Assembly (NCBI GenBank): GCA_934119955.1
Contig: CAKOSZ010000004.1
Span: forward strand, 62,001-126,000
DNA from: an uncultured Bacilli bacterium
Lineage (GTDB): Bacteria > Bacillota_I > Bacilli_A > RF39 > UBA660
DNA: 64,000 nt
Direction of reading: 5' to 3'
Shown here: piece after piece, positions 55,017 through 64,000 of the stretch
How the letters are laid out: every line of letters begins with the position of its first letter
How positions within the stretch are numbered: the stretch's first letter is position 1
Position numbers and translations under genes: made by a program
Notes under the pieces: generated by a model
Database searches by the model: none
Seen by the model: the letters and a program-made list of their open reading frames with translations, nothing else
Told to the model about the DNA's origin: nothing

Positions 55017-55905
55017 TTGGATATACTCCCTTTTCAATTAACTTCTTAATCTCTTTAACAACAAAATCTTTATCTTCTTTATAGGTTACTCCTAACCATT
55101 TATCACTTGAAGAAAGAATATAAACTTTTTTATCTTCATTTATTTCTTTAAATACAACATCTGGGATTAAATACTCACATTTTTCTAAATTATCTTTATT
55201 TTCTTCAAAGAAAGTTTCAAGTCCACTTTCAAGAGTTTTAAACATAGAATTAGTAAAACCAAAGAAATTCATTGATACTAAATCACTACCTTTAACCTCA
55301 AAACTATCTCGTCCATCTAGGGGAGTTGCTATTATTTTATTACCAACTTTTTCAATGCTAGATTCTATTATATTAGTTAAATAATTGTTAGATTCTTCAC
55401 ATACTCCTCTTTTTACGCTTCCGTTTTCAGTCATGGTATTTTCTACTTTAAAAGCAACCATTGCAAAACAATTAGGATCTGTTGATTTATCAAAAAAATC
55501 TTTTATTTTTAAATATGCTTCTCTTCCATAAAAATCGTCTGAATTAATCATAACAAAGTTAGAAGTTACACTATTTTTAGCCGCTAAAATTGCATGCGCT
55601 GTTCCCCAAGGTTTAGTTCTTGTTGCTGGAACATTTACCCATTCAGGAACACTTTCACTTTTTTGAAATACATAATCAACTTGAATTTTTCCTTCGATTC
55701 TTTTACCAACAGTTTCTCTAAAAATATCATACATTTCTTCTTTGATAATAAAAACTATTTTGCTAAATCCGGCCTGAATTGCATCATAAATTGAATAATC
55801 AATAATGAATTCTCCGTTTGGTCCAACTGGTTCAATTTGTTTTAAACCTCCAAATCTTGAACCCATCCCCGCAGCAAGTATTACTAATGTTAAATCTTTT
55901 TTCAT
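55000..55905 (-). CDS. Sugar-phosphate nucleotidyltransferase-like protein
   Basis: The 301-residue protein has the nucleotidyltransferase signature LAAGMGSRFGGLKQIEPVGP and the metal-binding NSDDFYG. It belongs with GlmU/GalU/RmlA-like enzymes that activate sugars with NTP, but the sugar cannot be inferred from sequence. It starts 4 nt after the pcrA stop with SD AAGGTGTG, so it is co-transcribed. No sugar pathway genes are near. Confidence 0.85.
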
Positions 55906-55909
55906 AAAA

Positions 55910-58057
55910 TCACACCTTTCTTAAACTTTTATGACTATAAATTAATGTTTTAATTCCATAGGGTAACTTAAAAGCAATTTTAAGTAAAGTCTTCTTTGGA
56001 TCTTTTTCATTTACAAGTATACTTGTAACTGTTCCCATTCCAAATATTTCATGATAAACTAAATCTCCTACTTTATAGTTACATTCACTTTCTATGTAGT
56101 TATTTCTAACATTAATCTTTTCACTACTATCATTATAATCTATTTTTCTATTTTTTTCATCATTTTTAACAAATTTTGACTCTTTTTCTAATAAATCTTC
56201 TTTAATTTCTTTAATAAATCTTGAAACAGGATAAACTTGTTCTGTCCCATACATTAAACGAATTCTAGCATTTGAAATATATAACTTTTTCTTACATCTT
56301 GTAATTGCAACATAACAAAGTCTTCTTTCTTCTTCAATATCTTCTTCATTAAAAAGGGAGTTTTGATGAGGAAATAATCCTTCTTCCATTCCTACAACAA
56401 AAACATAATCAAATTCAAGTCCTTTAACTGCATGAACTGTCATCAAACTAACTGCATTACTTTCTTCTTTTAAATCATTGTTATCAGTTATTAAACTAAC
56501 ATTAAGTAAGAAGTCTTCCAAAGAAACAACACCCATTTCATCTTCAAATGATTTAGCAACCGATTTAAATTCTTCTAAGTTTTCAAGTCTAACATCGGCT
56601 TCTAAACTTTTTTCATCAATAAGTTCTTTTTTTAAACCGGATTTATCTAGTACTAAATCAATAAATTCAACTAAGGACATAGTATCTTTTTTAGTTTTTA
56701 ATTCTTCAATCATATTTTTAAATATTAATTCTTTTCCTGAATCAATAGCATCATATAAACTTATGTTAAATAAATATGATTTATCATATAAATTACTTAC
56801 AGTTTTAGTCCCAATTCCTCTTTTCGGAACATTTATAATTCGTTCTAAACTAACATTATCTTGACTATTACAAATAAGTCTTAAATAAGCAAGTAAGTTT
56901 TTAATTTCCATACGACTATAAAAGTTAAGTCCCCCAATTATTCTATATGGAATATTTGCTTTCATCAAACCATCTTCAAATATACGAGATTGCGCGTTAG
57001 TACGATATAAAACTACTATATCATTTAAAGAAACCTTATCATGAATTAAATCTTTAATTTTATCGGTAACAAACTTTACTTCATCAAGACCACTATTTGC
57101 CCTATAATAAGTAATTTTTTCTCCTACACCTAAATTAGAATATAAATTTTTAGATTTACGATTTTTATTATTTTTAATAACCGAGTTGGCAGCATCTAAA
57201 ATAGTTGTTGTACTACGATAATTCTCTTCTAGTTTAATTACTAAGGCATTTTTATAATCTTTTTCAAAATTTAAAATATTCTTGTAATTAGCACCTCTAA
57301 ATCCATAAATTGCTTGATCATTATCTCCAACACAGCAAATATTTTGATATTTACTAGCAAGAAGTTTGGTTAATTTATACTGAGCCTCATTTGTATCTTG
57401 ATACTCATCTATTAATATATATTTATATTTTTCTTGATAAGATGCTAAAATATCAGTTCTATTTTCAAATAATTTAATTGGTAAAATTAATAAATCATCA
57501 AAATCAAGCGAATTATTTTTAATAAGTTCACTTTCATATTTTTTATATACTTCGAGTACTACTTTATCAAATTCATTCAAAGCATAACTACTATATTTTT
57601 TACTATCTATAAGATCATTTTTAAGTTTACTAATTTGACTACGAATAGCCCGAGGATTAAATTTATCCGGATCAATGTTTTTATCTTTTAGAATTTTTTT
57701 AATAATAGTTAAAGAATCATCTGCATCAAAAACAAAAAAGTTCTTGTCATATCCTAAGTAATCATAATTTTCTTTGATTATTTTAAGACCAAAACTATGA
57801 AATGTTGATATTTGCATAAATTTTGATGAAAAACCAACTAATTTAGAAATTCTACTTTTCATTTCCCCAGCAGCTTTATTTGTAAAAGTAATTGCTAATA
57901 TGTTATCAGGATCAACTCCTAAACTAATTAAATAAGCAATACGAGTTGTTAGTACCTTAGTTTTACCAGATCCTGCTCCAGCTAGAACCAATAATGGTCC
58001 ATTAATATATTTAACTGCTTCAATTTGTCTTTTGTTTAAATTTTCTAATATGTCCAT
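55910..58057 (-). CDS. pcrA: ATP-dependent DNA helicase PcrA
   Basis: SF1A 3'-5' helicase for repair and rolling-circle replication. The 715-residue protein has the Q motif NKRQIEAVKY, Walker A AGAGSGKTKVL, motif II LIDEYQDTNEAQY, GDNDQAIYGFRGA, the motif V region TVHAVKGLEFDYVFVVG and motif VI YVAITRCKKKLY. The C-terminal Tudor-like module (YKVGDLVYHEIFGMGTV) that contacts RNA polymerase is present. It starts the operon that includes ligA. Confidence 0.97.
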   Translation of the reverse strand: MDILENLNKRQIEAVKYINGPLLVLAGAGSGKTKVLTTRIAYLISLGVDPDNILAITFTNKAAGEMKSRISKLVGFSSKFMQISTFHSFGLKIIKENYDYLGYDKNFFVFDADDSLTIIKKILKDKNIDPDKFNPRAIRSQISKLKNDLIDSKKYSSYALNEFDKVVLEVYKKYESELIKNNSLDFDDLLILPIKLFENRTDILASYQEKYKYILIDEYQDTNEAQYKLTKLLASKYQNICCVGDNDQAIYGFRGANYKNILNFEKDYKNALVIKLEENYRSTTTILDAANSVIKNNKNRKSKNLYSNLGVGEKITYYRANSGLDEVKFVTDKIKDLIHDKVSLNDIVVLYRTNAQSRIFEDGLMKANIPYRIIGGLNFYSRMEIKNLLAYLRLICNSQDNVSLERIINVPKRGIGTKTVSNLYDKSYLFNISLYDAIDSGKELIFKNMIEELKTKKDTMSLVEFIDLVLDKSGLKKELIDEKSLEADVRLENLEEFKSVAKSFEDEMGVVSLEDFLLNVSLITDNNDLKEESNAVSLMTVHAVKGLEFDYVFVVGMEEGLFPHQNSLFNEEDIEEERRLCYVAITRCKKKLYISNARIRLMYGTEQVYPVSRFIKEIKEDLLEKESKFVKNDEKNRKIDYNDSSEKINVRNNYIESECNYKVGDLVYHEIFGMGTVTSILVNEKDPKKTLLKIAFKLPYGIKTLIYSHKSLRKV

Positions 58058-58089
58058 AAATACCTCTAACTAAATTATACAATAAAGAT

Positions 58090-58121
58090 AAAAAAAAAGA
58101 AACAAAAATAAACTTGTTTCT
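58090..58121 (-). terminator. Intrinsic terminator after the TPM gene
   Basis: On the minus strand AGAAACAA (58121-58114) / TTGTTTCT (58105-58098) with an 8-nt loop and T run. It separates the lemA operon from pcrA. Confidence 0.8.
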
Positions 58122-58123
58122 AA

Positions 58124-59038
58124 TTAAAATCCACGAGAAGAACCTCCCCCACCAGATGATCCTCCGCCTCCTGAAAAGCCGCCACCTGATGAGGATATGC
58201 TCCAAAAATTTCTACCCGAGTGTTCTCTATCTTTAAATGTAGCAGCAATTACTCCTAAAATAAAGAATATTATAAATACAATAATATTAATACTTTTAGA
58301 ATATGTTAATGGAAAAGTTAAAACTATAAATTCAATTCCTAAAAATGATATTATATATATTATTGTAGTAATAAAATTAAATCTATAAAAAATTCTTTTA
58401 GAAGATTTTGATTTAAATATGGATGACTGTAAAATATAACCAATTACATGTCCAACAATTAAACCTAATATAGGCATTAAAGTATATGAAACATTATCAT
58501 CATTATTTTTTACTGGATCATTATAATCTATATTCAAATTATTTTGTTTAACTATTTCAGCATAAAAAGCATCATAGCCATTTTTTATACCTTCATCCCA
58601 CTTATCATTTTTTAAATAAGGAATAATATATTGATCTTGAAATCTTCCAGTTTTTCCATCTGGTAATATTCCTTCTAAACCATATCCTACTTCTACTCTA
58701 AATTGTCTCTCTTCAAGAGCAAGTAAAAGCAGTAAACCATTGTTTTTAACTTTATCTCCTATTCCAAATTCTCGAAATAACTTAGTTGCATAATTTTCCA
58801 AGGAGTCCCCTTCTAAATTTTTAACTGTTACTACAACTATTTGAGTTCCATCAACACTTGCTAATTTACTACTTTTAGAAACGATGTACTCCTCAGTTTC
58901 ATTTGACAATATATTAGCATAATCATTTACATAAAATTCACTTGTTGGTTTTACCATGGCTGAAACATTAAATGTAAAAAATAAAATAGACAAAAGAAGA
59001 AGGATTAAATAATTTTTAATCCTAATCAAATGACACAT
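58124..59038 (-). CDS. TPM-domain membrane protein (YgcG-like)
   Basis: The 304-residue protein has a signal-like hydrophobic N-terminus (IKNYLILLLLSILFFTFNVSA), an extracytoplasmic TPM phosphatase domain with STDGTQIVVVTVKNLEGD-like and ALEERQFRVEVGYGLEGILPDGKTGR segments, two membrane segments and a Gly/Ser-rich tail ending SSGGGGSSRGF. Such genes usually follow lemA, as here, with a 17-nt overlap. ATG 59038 has GAGGT 5 nt upstream; an ATG at 59059 is further into lemA. Confidence 0.85.
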   Translation of the reverse strand: MCHLIRIKNYLILLLLSILFFTFNVSAMVKPTSEFYVNDYANILSNETEEYIVSKSSKLASVDGTQIVVVTVKNLEGDSLENYATKLFREFGIGDKVKNNGLLLLLALEERQFRVEVGYGLEGILPDGKTGRFQDQYIIPYLKNDKWDEGIKNGYDAFYAEIVKQNNLNIDYNDPVKNNDDNVSYTLMPILGLIVGHVIGYILQSSIFKSKSSKRIFYRFNFITTIIYIISFLGIEFIVLTFPLTYSKSINIIVFIIFFILGVIAATFKDREHSGRNFWSISSSGGGFSGGGGSSGGGGSSRGF

Positions 59039-59588
59039 TTGGTACCTCTTTATCAGCATTAGTTATTTCAAAATAATCTTTTTCATCAAAACCAAACATT
59101 CCAGCAATTATATTTTTAGGAAAACTTTTGATTGTAGAATTATAATCTTTAACAGCATCATTATAATCTTTTCTACTAACTGCTATTCTATTTTCAGTAC
59201 CTGCAAGTTCATCTTGTAATTGAATGAAATTAGTATTTGATTTTAAATCAGGATAATTTTCAACAATAACATTTAAAGAATTCAAAGCAGAAGATAGTTC
59301 ATCATTTGCTTTTGCTTGTTCGCTAACAGTTTTAGCATTTACTAAGTTAGTTCTAGCCTCAGTTATACTATCAATTATTTTTTGCTCATGATCCATATAA
59401 CCTTTAACAGTATTAATTAAATTAGGAATTAAATCAGTTCTTCTTTTTAATTGAACTGAAATATCTGCATATTTACTATCTACGTTTTCACTTAATTTAA
59501 CCATACTATTATAACTTGACCCAAGCGATACAACTAATAATAATATAACAACTGCTACTCCTACTATTACTCCTAAACCTTTTTTCAT
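59022..59588 (-). CDS. lemA: LemA family protein
   Basis: The 188-residue protein has an N-terminal membrane segment (GVIVGVAVVILLLVVSLGSSYN) and a long helical domain with LSENVDSKYADISVQLKRRTDLIPNLINTVKGYM, diagnostic of LemA. It ends YFEITNADKEVPNVSFD. LemA function is unclear, often envelope-related. It is transcribed with the downstream TPM gene. Confidence 0.93.
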   Translation of the reverse strand: MKKGLGVIVGVAVVILLLVVSLGSSYNSMVKLSENVDSKYADISVQLKRRTDLIPNLINTVKGYMDHEQKIIDSITEARTNLVNAKTVSEQAKANDELSSALNSLNVIVENYPDLKSNTNFIQLQDELAGTENRIAVSRKDYNDAVKDYNSTIKSFPKNIIAGMFGFDEKDYFEITNADKEVPNVSFD

Positions 59589-59651
59589 AATTCACCTCTT
59601 TCTATAATTAAAGTATATAATAAATAATTAGCAAATTCAAGGATTTTTAAA

Positions 59652-60869
59652 TTATCTTGTTTTATTTTCTTGCAGATCTAAACTATCTAAAAATGTTTTT
59701 AAAGAATTTTTCATTAATTCAAAACCGTTATATCTCATATTTTTCATAACAAAATTATCATAAGGAAAATTACCTTTGGAAACTTCTACATGATTTTTAC
59801 CGAAATCCATTATGGCATATTCTTTTTCAAAATCAATAAATTCTTTATTTTCAGCATGCTCTAAAAAATTTCTTGCTGCATCAATAAAACTTCCTCCATT
59901 TTGTAAAATCCAATTTTCAATACCAACTCCGCCAATTCCACCAAAACTTCGATCGCTATCTAAAATACCACGAGATGGTTTATACGCACCTGCATGTTTT
60001 AAAAAATCTTTGGCATACATAATGTTAGCAAGAACTAAATTATATTTTTCTGTTGATTGCATTTTAATATTATCTAATTGTTCACAAATTGCATCTTCGG
60101 TTGCTAAATATTTTTTCTTTTGAGGCGTTAAGGAAAAATCTAAATCAATTAAGGCGTCAAGTCCTGGTATTTTTACCCCCAATAGCCTTACTTTATATCT
60201 TGCAGTTTGAGTTATATGACCACTTGCTTGAAACTTACTTTCCAAGGCATTTTTTACAAGCCATACTTTATCTGGATCAATTCTTACTGTGAAATCAAAA
60301 TCAAGACTAGCATCTACTGTTGGAATATTAGTTCCTCGCATAGTTGAACCAGCCTCAACCAATTCAACATCACCACCTGAATTATTACCAATCGAAGTAC
60401 TAAGAGAAATACTATTCATAATTTTTGTAAACTCTTCAATTATTGGTTTTCTATTATTATCAATTCTTTCTCTGTTTTCATCTATTTTAGATAGATAAGT
60501 ATCAAGTCCTGAAAATTCTAAATTATTTGATAAACTAAAATTACCAGCATCATATTCCTTAATACCACCCATCTTTTTTCTTAAAGACAAAAATTCTTCT
60601 TCGGTAAATAACAATTCTTTTTGAAAATTAAATATTGGTAAATACTTATTATTCATAGCCAAAAGTAATTTTAAGGCAAATAAATATCTAGGCGTAGCAA
60701 GTTCAGGAACCTTCCGATAAAATATTTTAGTTCCATCAAGCAAAATATAATTATCTGTATCATTTACAACAATAACAGGAGAATTTTGAATACTACCATT
60801 AAAAAAATTATTATCTCCTTTTAAATATTTTTCAAATTGTTCTAAGTCTTCTATATAAACTTCCTTCAT
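59652..60869 (-). CDS. Class I CCA/OAS-like nucleotidyltransferase
   Basis: The 405-residue protein has a DNA polymerase beta-type core: GSTMRGTNIP (174-183), the metal pair DFD (190-192) and a third Asp in LIDLDFSLT (242 or 244). Its last 100 residues (RSFGGIGGVGIENWILQNGG then SFIDAARNFLEHAE) resemble the archaeal class I CCA-adding enzyme tail. Similar folds occur in OAS and CD-NTases. The first 120 residues are an extra domain I do not recognise. A role in tRNA ends or signalling nucleotides is possible. It follows the 63-residue gene with zero spacing (TAAATG). Confidence 0.7.
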   Translation of the reverse strand: MKEVYIEDLEQFEKYLKGDNNFFNGSIQNSPVIVVNDTDNYILLDGTKIFYRKVPELATPRYLFALKLLLAMNNKYLPIFNFQKELLFTEEEFLSLRKKMGGIKEYDAGNFSLSNNLEFSGLDTYLSKIDENRERIDNNRKPIIEEFTKIMNSISLSTSIGNNSGGDVELVEAGSTMRGTNIPTVDASLDFDFTVRIDPDKVWLVKNALESKFQASGHITQTARYKVRLLGVKIPGLDALIDLDFSLTPQKKKYLATEDAICEQLDNIKMQSTEKYNLVLANIMYAKDFLKHAGAYKPSRGILDSDRSFGGIGGVGIENWILQNGGSFIDAARNFLEHAENKEFIDFEKEYAIMDFGKNHVEVSKGNFPYDNFVMKNMRYNGFELMKNSLKTFLDSLDLQENKTR

Positions 60870-61061
60870 TTAACACCTATAATCATTTGATTTTTTAACT
60901 TTTTTATACTGTTTTAATGCTTCTTCTGGATTATCATATTTATCTAAATATTCATATATTTCTTGAATAGATTTAGATACCTTAGAATAAGCCTCAATTA
61001 TTTCTTTACCATTTTTCCCTTTTACATCAATTTCCATATTTTCTTTTTTTTCTTCTTTCAT
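60870..61061 (-). CDS. 63-residue charged helical protein
   Basis: The acidic/basic helical protein (63 residues) starts MKEEKKENMEIDVKGKNGKE and contains IIEAYSKVSKSIQEIYEYLD. No Cys clusters or membrane segments, one Cys at the end. I do not recognise a family. It sits between the large repeat protein and the nucleotidyltransferase (12 nt after the former, 0 nt before the latter), so it is probably translated with both and could be an adaptor or inhibitor. SD AAAGGAA lies upstream. Confidence 0.55.
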   Translation of the reverse strand: MKEEKKENMEIDVKGKNGKEIIEAYSKVSKSIQEIYEYLDKYDNPEEALKQYKKVKKSNDYRC

Positions 61062-61073
61062 AATAAATTCCTT

Positions 61074-64000
61074 TCACATTGTTTTTGAAACAGTTTCTTC
61101 TAATACAATATCTTGTGTAACTTCATTTTGCTTTAAAGAAGTAAGTTTAGATTTAAACTCTTTAAGTATTTCTTGATATTCTATTAAAGATTCTTGTATA
61201 CTAAAAGGCTCTTGTTTTCCATTAAATGTATCTAAAACACGACAATCTCTTTCATGCTGTAATAATCTAATCATCATAAGTATTTCTTCATTTGTTTTAG
61301 TAATATCTTTTATTTTATGAATATCATTTTTTATTAAACCAGTAATTCTTTTATAAAATTCACATACAACTTCATCATTAAAAATGTCATTATATTCTGC
61401 TTTTGGATTAATTTCAAAATAACGGCATCCTACCCAATTATTCATATAATTTAAAAATAATTCTCTAAGTATTTCTGGATTTCTTGAATTATTAAATTCT
61501 TGTTCTAATAAATCACATTTTTCTTTTTCTTGTTTAGCATACTTTAATCTATCAATTATAACTATTGGTATATCAAAATCATATGCTGCTTGAAGATTTT
61601 CTTGATATAATTCATTGTTTTCGTCAAAATTATTTTTATTATTCATATCATCTATAATATAAATTATATAATTTGGAGTTCTTTTACTAATTCTACCAGA
61701 ATCATGTTTCATTCTTTCAATAACCATTTCATTATGATTATGGCGAGTAGCATCAATCATGGTTTTCGGTGGCAAAAATTTACCAGATTTATAATTAGAT
61801 GTTGCAAAAGATAAATTTGCTTGATCAGAACCTAAATCATAATTTCCTGCTAAAAGTAAAGCTTTTTCTTCATAATTAGAAAATCCTAAGATAGGATGTC
61901 TTTGTCTTGCGGTTGCAATTTCATTATTAGCAATAAAACTTGTGCATATTCCATGATAAGCAATTTTAGGTTTTAACCAATCATCTTTAAAATTATCTGG
62001 TCTAGAAAAACTACTATATGCACCCAAAGCATGTATCTGCATATTAAATTTGCTCTCTGGTTCATATACTTCAATTTTCTTACCTTGATATGTTACATTA
62101 TCTAATTTTTGATTCTTAGATAGGTCACTTTCGTTAACTTTGTATAATGTATTACTATACATTCTAGCATATTCTTCTCTAATTGATGCTTCAAGTGATA
62201 AAGATGACATAAAATCTGTTTTTAGACCTGATATATCATTTCTTGTCTGGTAAATTACTTTTAATTTTGAAATATCTGTTTCATTAACTATTTTATTAAG
62301 ATTTTCTACAATAGAAATTATCTTTTCGTTTAATTTATCTTTTCTCAAAGCATCAAAATCATATGAATACCTATCACTAATAAATTTTGCTCTTTCTAAA
62401 CTTATTCCGTATATTGATTCTACAATTGCTTCTTTTAAATCATCAAGAACTAAATTATCAAGATTATTATCTATATTTCTAAAATAAATATCTTTCTTCT
62501 TTTTAAAATTTTCTTCTTTTAAATCTTCTATACTTGAAATATTAAAAATATTATTTTCGTTTTGAAGTACATAGATTAAATTATTTAATTCATTTTCATT
62601 TAAACTATTAATATCAAGATTATTAAGCAACTCTTCATAATTTGAAGCATTTTTTAAAATACTTTCTGTAATTTGTACTGTATCATATTTCTTACTTTGA
62701 ACTTTTTTAATTATTTCAAAGAGTTTAGATGATACCACATTATCTAAATTAATAATTTTTTCTTGCATTTCAGGATACAAAGTTATAGTTAAAAGTATTT
62801 CTAACGGAATATTTAATTTTAAAATTTCAAAATTTAAGGTTGAAAAGATTTCATCATTTCTATTATACAAATAATTAATTTTATATTTAAGAACCTCACG
62901 TGAAATATTATAAATATTTTCTAAAATAGGAAGTATCGCTTCTATACTACTAATATCAAAGTTTAGCTTTTTTATTAAATCCATCCTATCATGCCTTATT
63001 AAATATTCTAATAAACATTTATCACCCCATAAACAATAATTTTCATCTTCAAGATATTTTATTATTGCTGGACCATATTCATTTAATATTTCTTCTGTTA
63101 AATTTGGAAATATAGCGTATAAATTCATTTTTTCAATTAAGTCAAATCTTTCTTTTTCTTTTAAATATTCAAGCAAACATTTATCTTTCCAATATGTATA
63201 TCGTATTTTTTCAAGATATTCTATTATTTTTGAACCGTATTCATTTAATATTTTCATATTTAGTTCAGGAATTACTTTTTCAATCCCCATTTTTTCAATT
63301 AAATCAAATCTATTGTTTTCTACTAAATATTTAAATAAAGATTCATTTGGCCACCACCTAATATCATTATTTTCTATATAATCTATTACTAAAGAGCCAT
63401 ATTTCTTTAACATTTCTTCTGTTAAATTTGGAACTTTTGTTCTTATTAAGTCGATTCTTTTTTGCTCAAATAAATAATCAATTAGGTTTTCGTCTGAACA
63501 TTTAAAATTATGCGTTTCCATATTTTTTATTATTGCTGAACCATATTTTTCTAATATTTCATGAGTAAAATGCGGAAAAATTTCTTCTAAATGAAAAGAT
63601 TGCGAAATAATTTCATCTATCTTCTCTTGATCTAAATTTTCTAGAAGTTTTTTTCTGGTTTCCGGACGTAGTTCATGAAATACTTGTTTAAGATACACTA
63701 CTTTTTTTAACAAATCATATCTTTTTTGGCTTACTAAAAATTCAATTAATAAATTCGAATCATTCCAAAAAATTCTTGATTTACTTTCACAATAATATAT
63801 AATAATTTTGCCATATCTATCCAATATTTCAGGAGTTAATTCCGGAAAAAAGAAAGATAATCCATTCTCATCCAAGATGTAATTAAATAATTCTTTTTTG
63901 TTATTATAAATATAATCAAATTTAGTCGATGCTAAATCATCTACAAACTTATTTATTGTGTCTTCATCAATTTGTTCTGTAATTTTTTCTAATTCAGCTT
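61074..64000 (-). CDS. Large helical-repeat protein of unknown function (partial, 5' end outside window)
   Basis: The frame is open to the window end, giving 974 visible residues; the true start is outside. The N-terminal part has about five repeats of 50-53 residues, such as IPELNMKILNEYGSKIIEYL followed by a Trp-Lys/Asn/Gly motif and LLEYLKEKERFDLIEKM, alternating helices like ankyrin/HEAT-type scaffolds. A middle region (about 370-620) is helical. The C-terminal 300 residues form a separate domain with YHGICTSFIANNEIATARQR, HNHNEMVIERM and PNYIIYIIDD, which I cannot assign; the HG and NE motifs faintly recall ADP-ribosyltransferases. It ends in TGA. Confidence 0.6.
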   Translation of the reverse strand, partial: AELEKITEQIDEDTINKFVDDLASTKFDYIYNNKKELFNYILDENGLSFFFPELTPEILDRYGKIIIYYCESKSRIFWNDSNLLIEFLVSQKRYDLLKKVVYLKQVFHELRPETRKKLLENLDQEKIDEIISQSFHLEEIFPHFTHEILEKYGSAIIKNMETHNFKCSDENLIDYLFEQKRIDLIRTKVPNLTEEMLKKYGSLVIDYIENNDIRWWPNESLFKYLVENNRFDLIEKMGIEKVIPELNMKILNEYGSKIIEYLEKIRYTYWKDKCLLEYLKEKERFDLIEKMNLYAIFPNLTEEILNEYGPAIIKYLEDENYCLWGDKCLLEYLIRHDRMDLIKKLNFDISSIEAILPILENIYNISREVLKYKINYLYNRNDEIFSTLNFEILKLNIPLEILLTITLYPEMQEKIINLDNVVSSKLFEIIKKVQSKKYDTVQITESILKNASNYEELLNNLDINSLNENELNNLIYVLQNENNIFNISSIEDLKEENFKKKKDIYFRNIDNNLDNLVLDDLKEAIVESIYGISLERAKFISDRYSYDFDALRKDKLNEKIISIVENLNKIVNETDISKLKVIYQTRNDISGLKTDFMSSLSLEASIREEYARMYSNTLYKVNESDLSKNQKLDNVTYQGKKIEVYEPESKFNMQIHALGAYSSFSRPDNFKDDWLKPKIAYHGICTSFIANNEIATARQRHPILGFSNYEEKALLLAGNYDLGSDQANLSFATSNYKSGKFLPPKTMIDATRHNHNEMVIERMKHDSGRISKRTPNYIIYIIDDMNNKNNFDENNELYQENLQAAYDFDIPIVIIDRLKYAKQEKEKCDLLEQEFNNSRNPEILRELFLNYMNNWVGCRYFEINPKAEYNDIFNDEVVCEFYKRITGLIKNDIHKIKDITKTNEEILMMIRLLQHERDCRVLDTFNGKQEPFSIQESLIEYQEILKEFKSKLTSLKQNEVTQDIVLEETVSKTM

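Overview
The window comes from a strongly AT-rich, low-GC Bacillota chromosome. Gene orders such as rplU-prp-rpmA, xerD-deoB, lepA-hemW and pcrA...ligA, two T-box leaders, strong Shine-Dalgarno sites and a BspA-type repeat protein suggest an uncultured, possibly gut-associated Bacilli/Mollicutes-like lineage (RF39- or Erysipelotrichia-like). That placement is an inference. The standard bacterial code fits: tryptophans are TGG, and TGA ends cas2, the beta-helix surface gene and the last large gene.

Layout. Positions 1-7.9 kb (+) hold the end of guaB, guaA, the rplU-prp-rpmA ribosomal operon behind a structured leader, cdsA-rseP, a SpoIIM-like gene, mnmA and two unknown genes. Positions 7.9-15.6 kb hold a complete type II-A CRISPR-Cas locus: a divergent tracrRNA, overlapping cas9-cas1-cas2-csn2, a leader and 20 repeats with 19 spacers. 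After about 0.6 kb of noncoding DNA, 16.2-31.8 kb is mostly minus-strand: a DUF1540 peptide, a Dps-like protein without ferroxidase ligands, deoB, xerD, (rarA, +), a flippase-P-type ATPase-unknown operon, a 28-residue membrane peptide (+), upp-mscL, a T-box operon (kinase-like/alaS/holA) and a BspA-repeat surface protein.

Positions 32.1-36.8 kb (+) hold a DapB-like dehydrogenase, a HIT protein, a Ca2+-ATPase and a prepilin. Positions 36.8-64 kb (-) hold a helicase IV-like gene, a GNAT and beta-helix surface protein pair, tyrS with its T-box, a decayed fic gene, dacA, rhomboid, rpsP-khpA, an AbiE-type toxin-antitoxin pair with a large inverted repeat upstream, HD/hemW/lepA, a BI-1 protein, pcrA-nucleotidyltransferase-lipoprotein-ligA, lemA-TPM, and at the edge an unusual three-gene operon. 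That operon joins a large helical-repeat protein, a 63-residue protein and a class I CCA/OAS-like nucleotidyltransferase.

Most genes are core metabolism, translation and repair. The accessory parts are the CRISPR locus, the AbiE pair, the fic remnant, the surface proteins and the edge operon. The best candidates for undescribed biology are the edge operon (59.7-64 kb), the tracrRNA/cas9 5'-region overlap, and the Dps-like protein without iron ligands.
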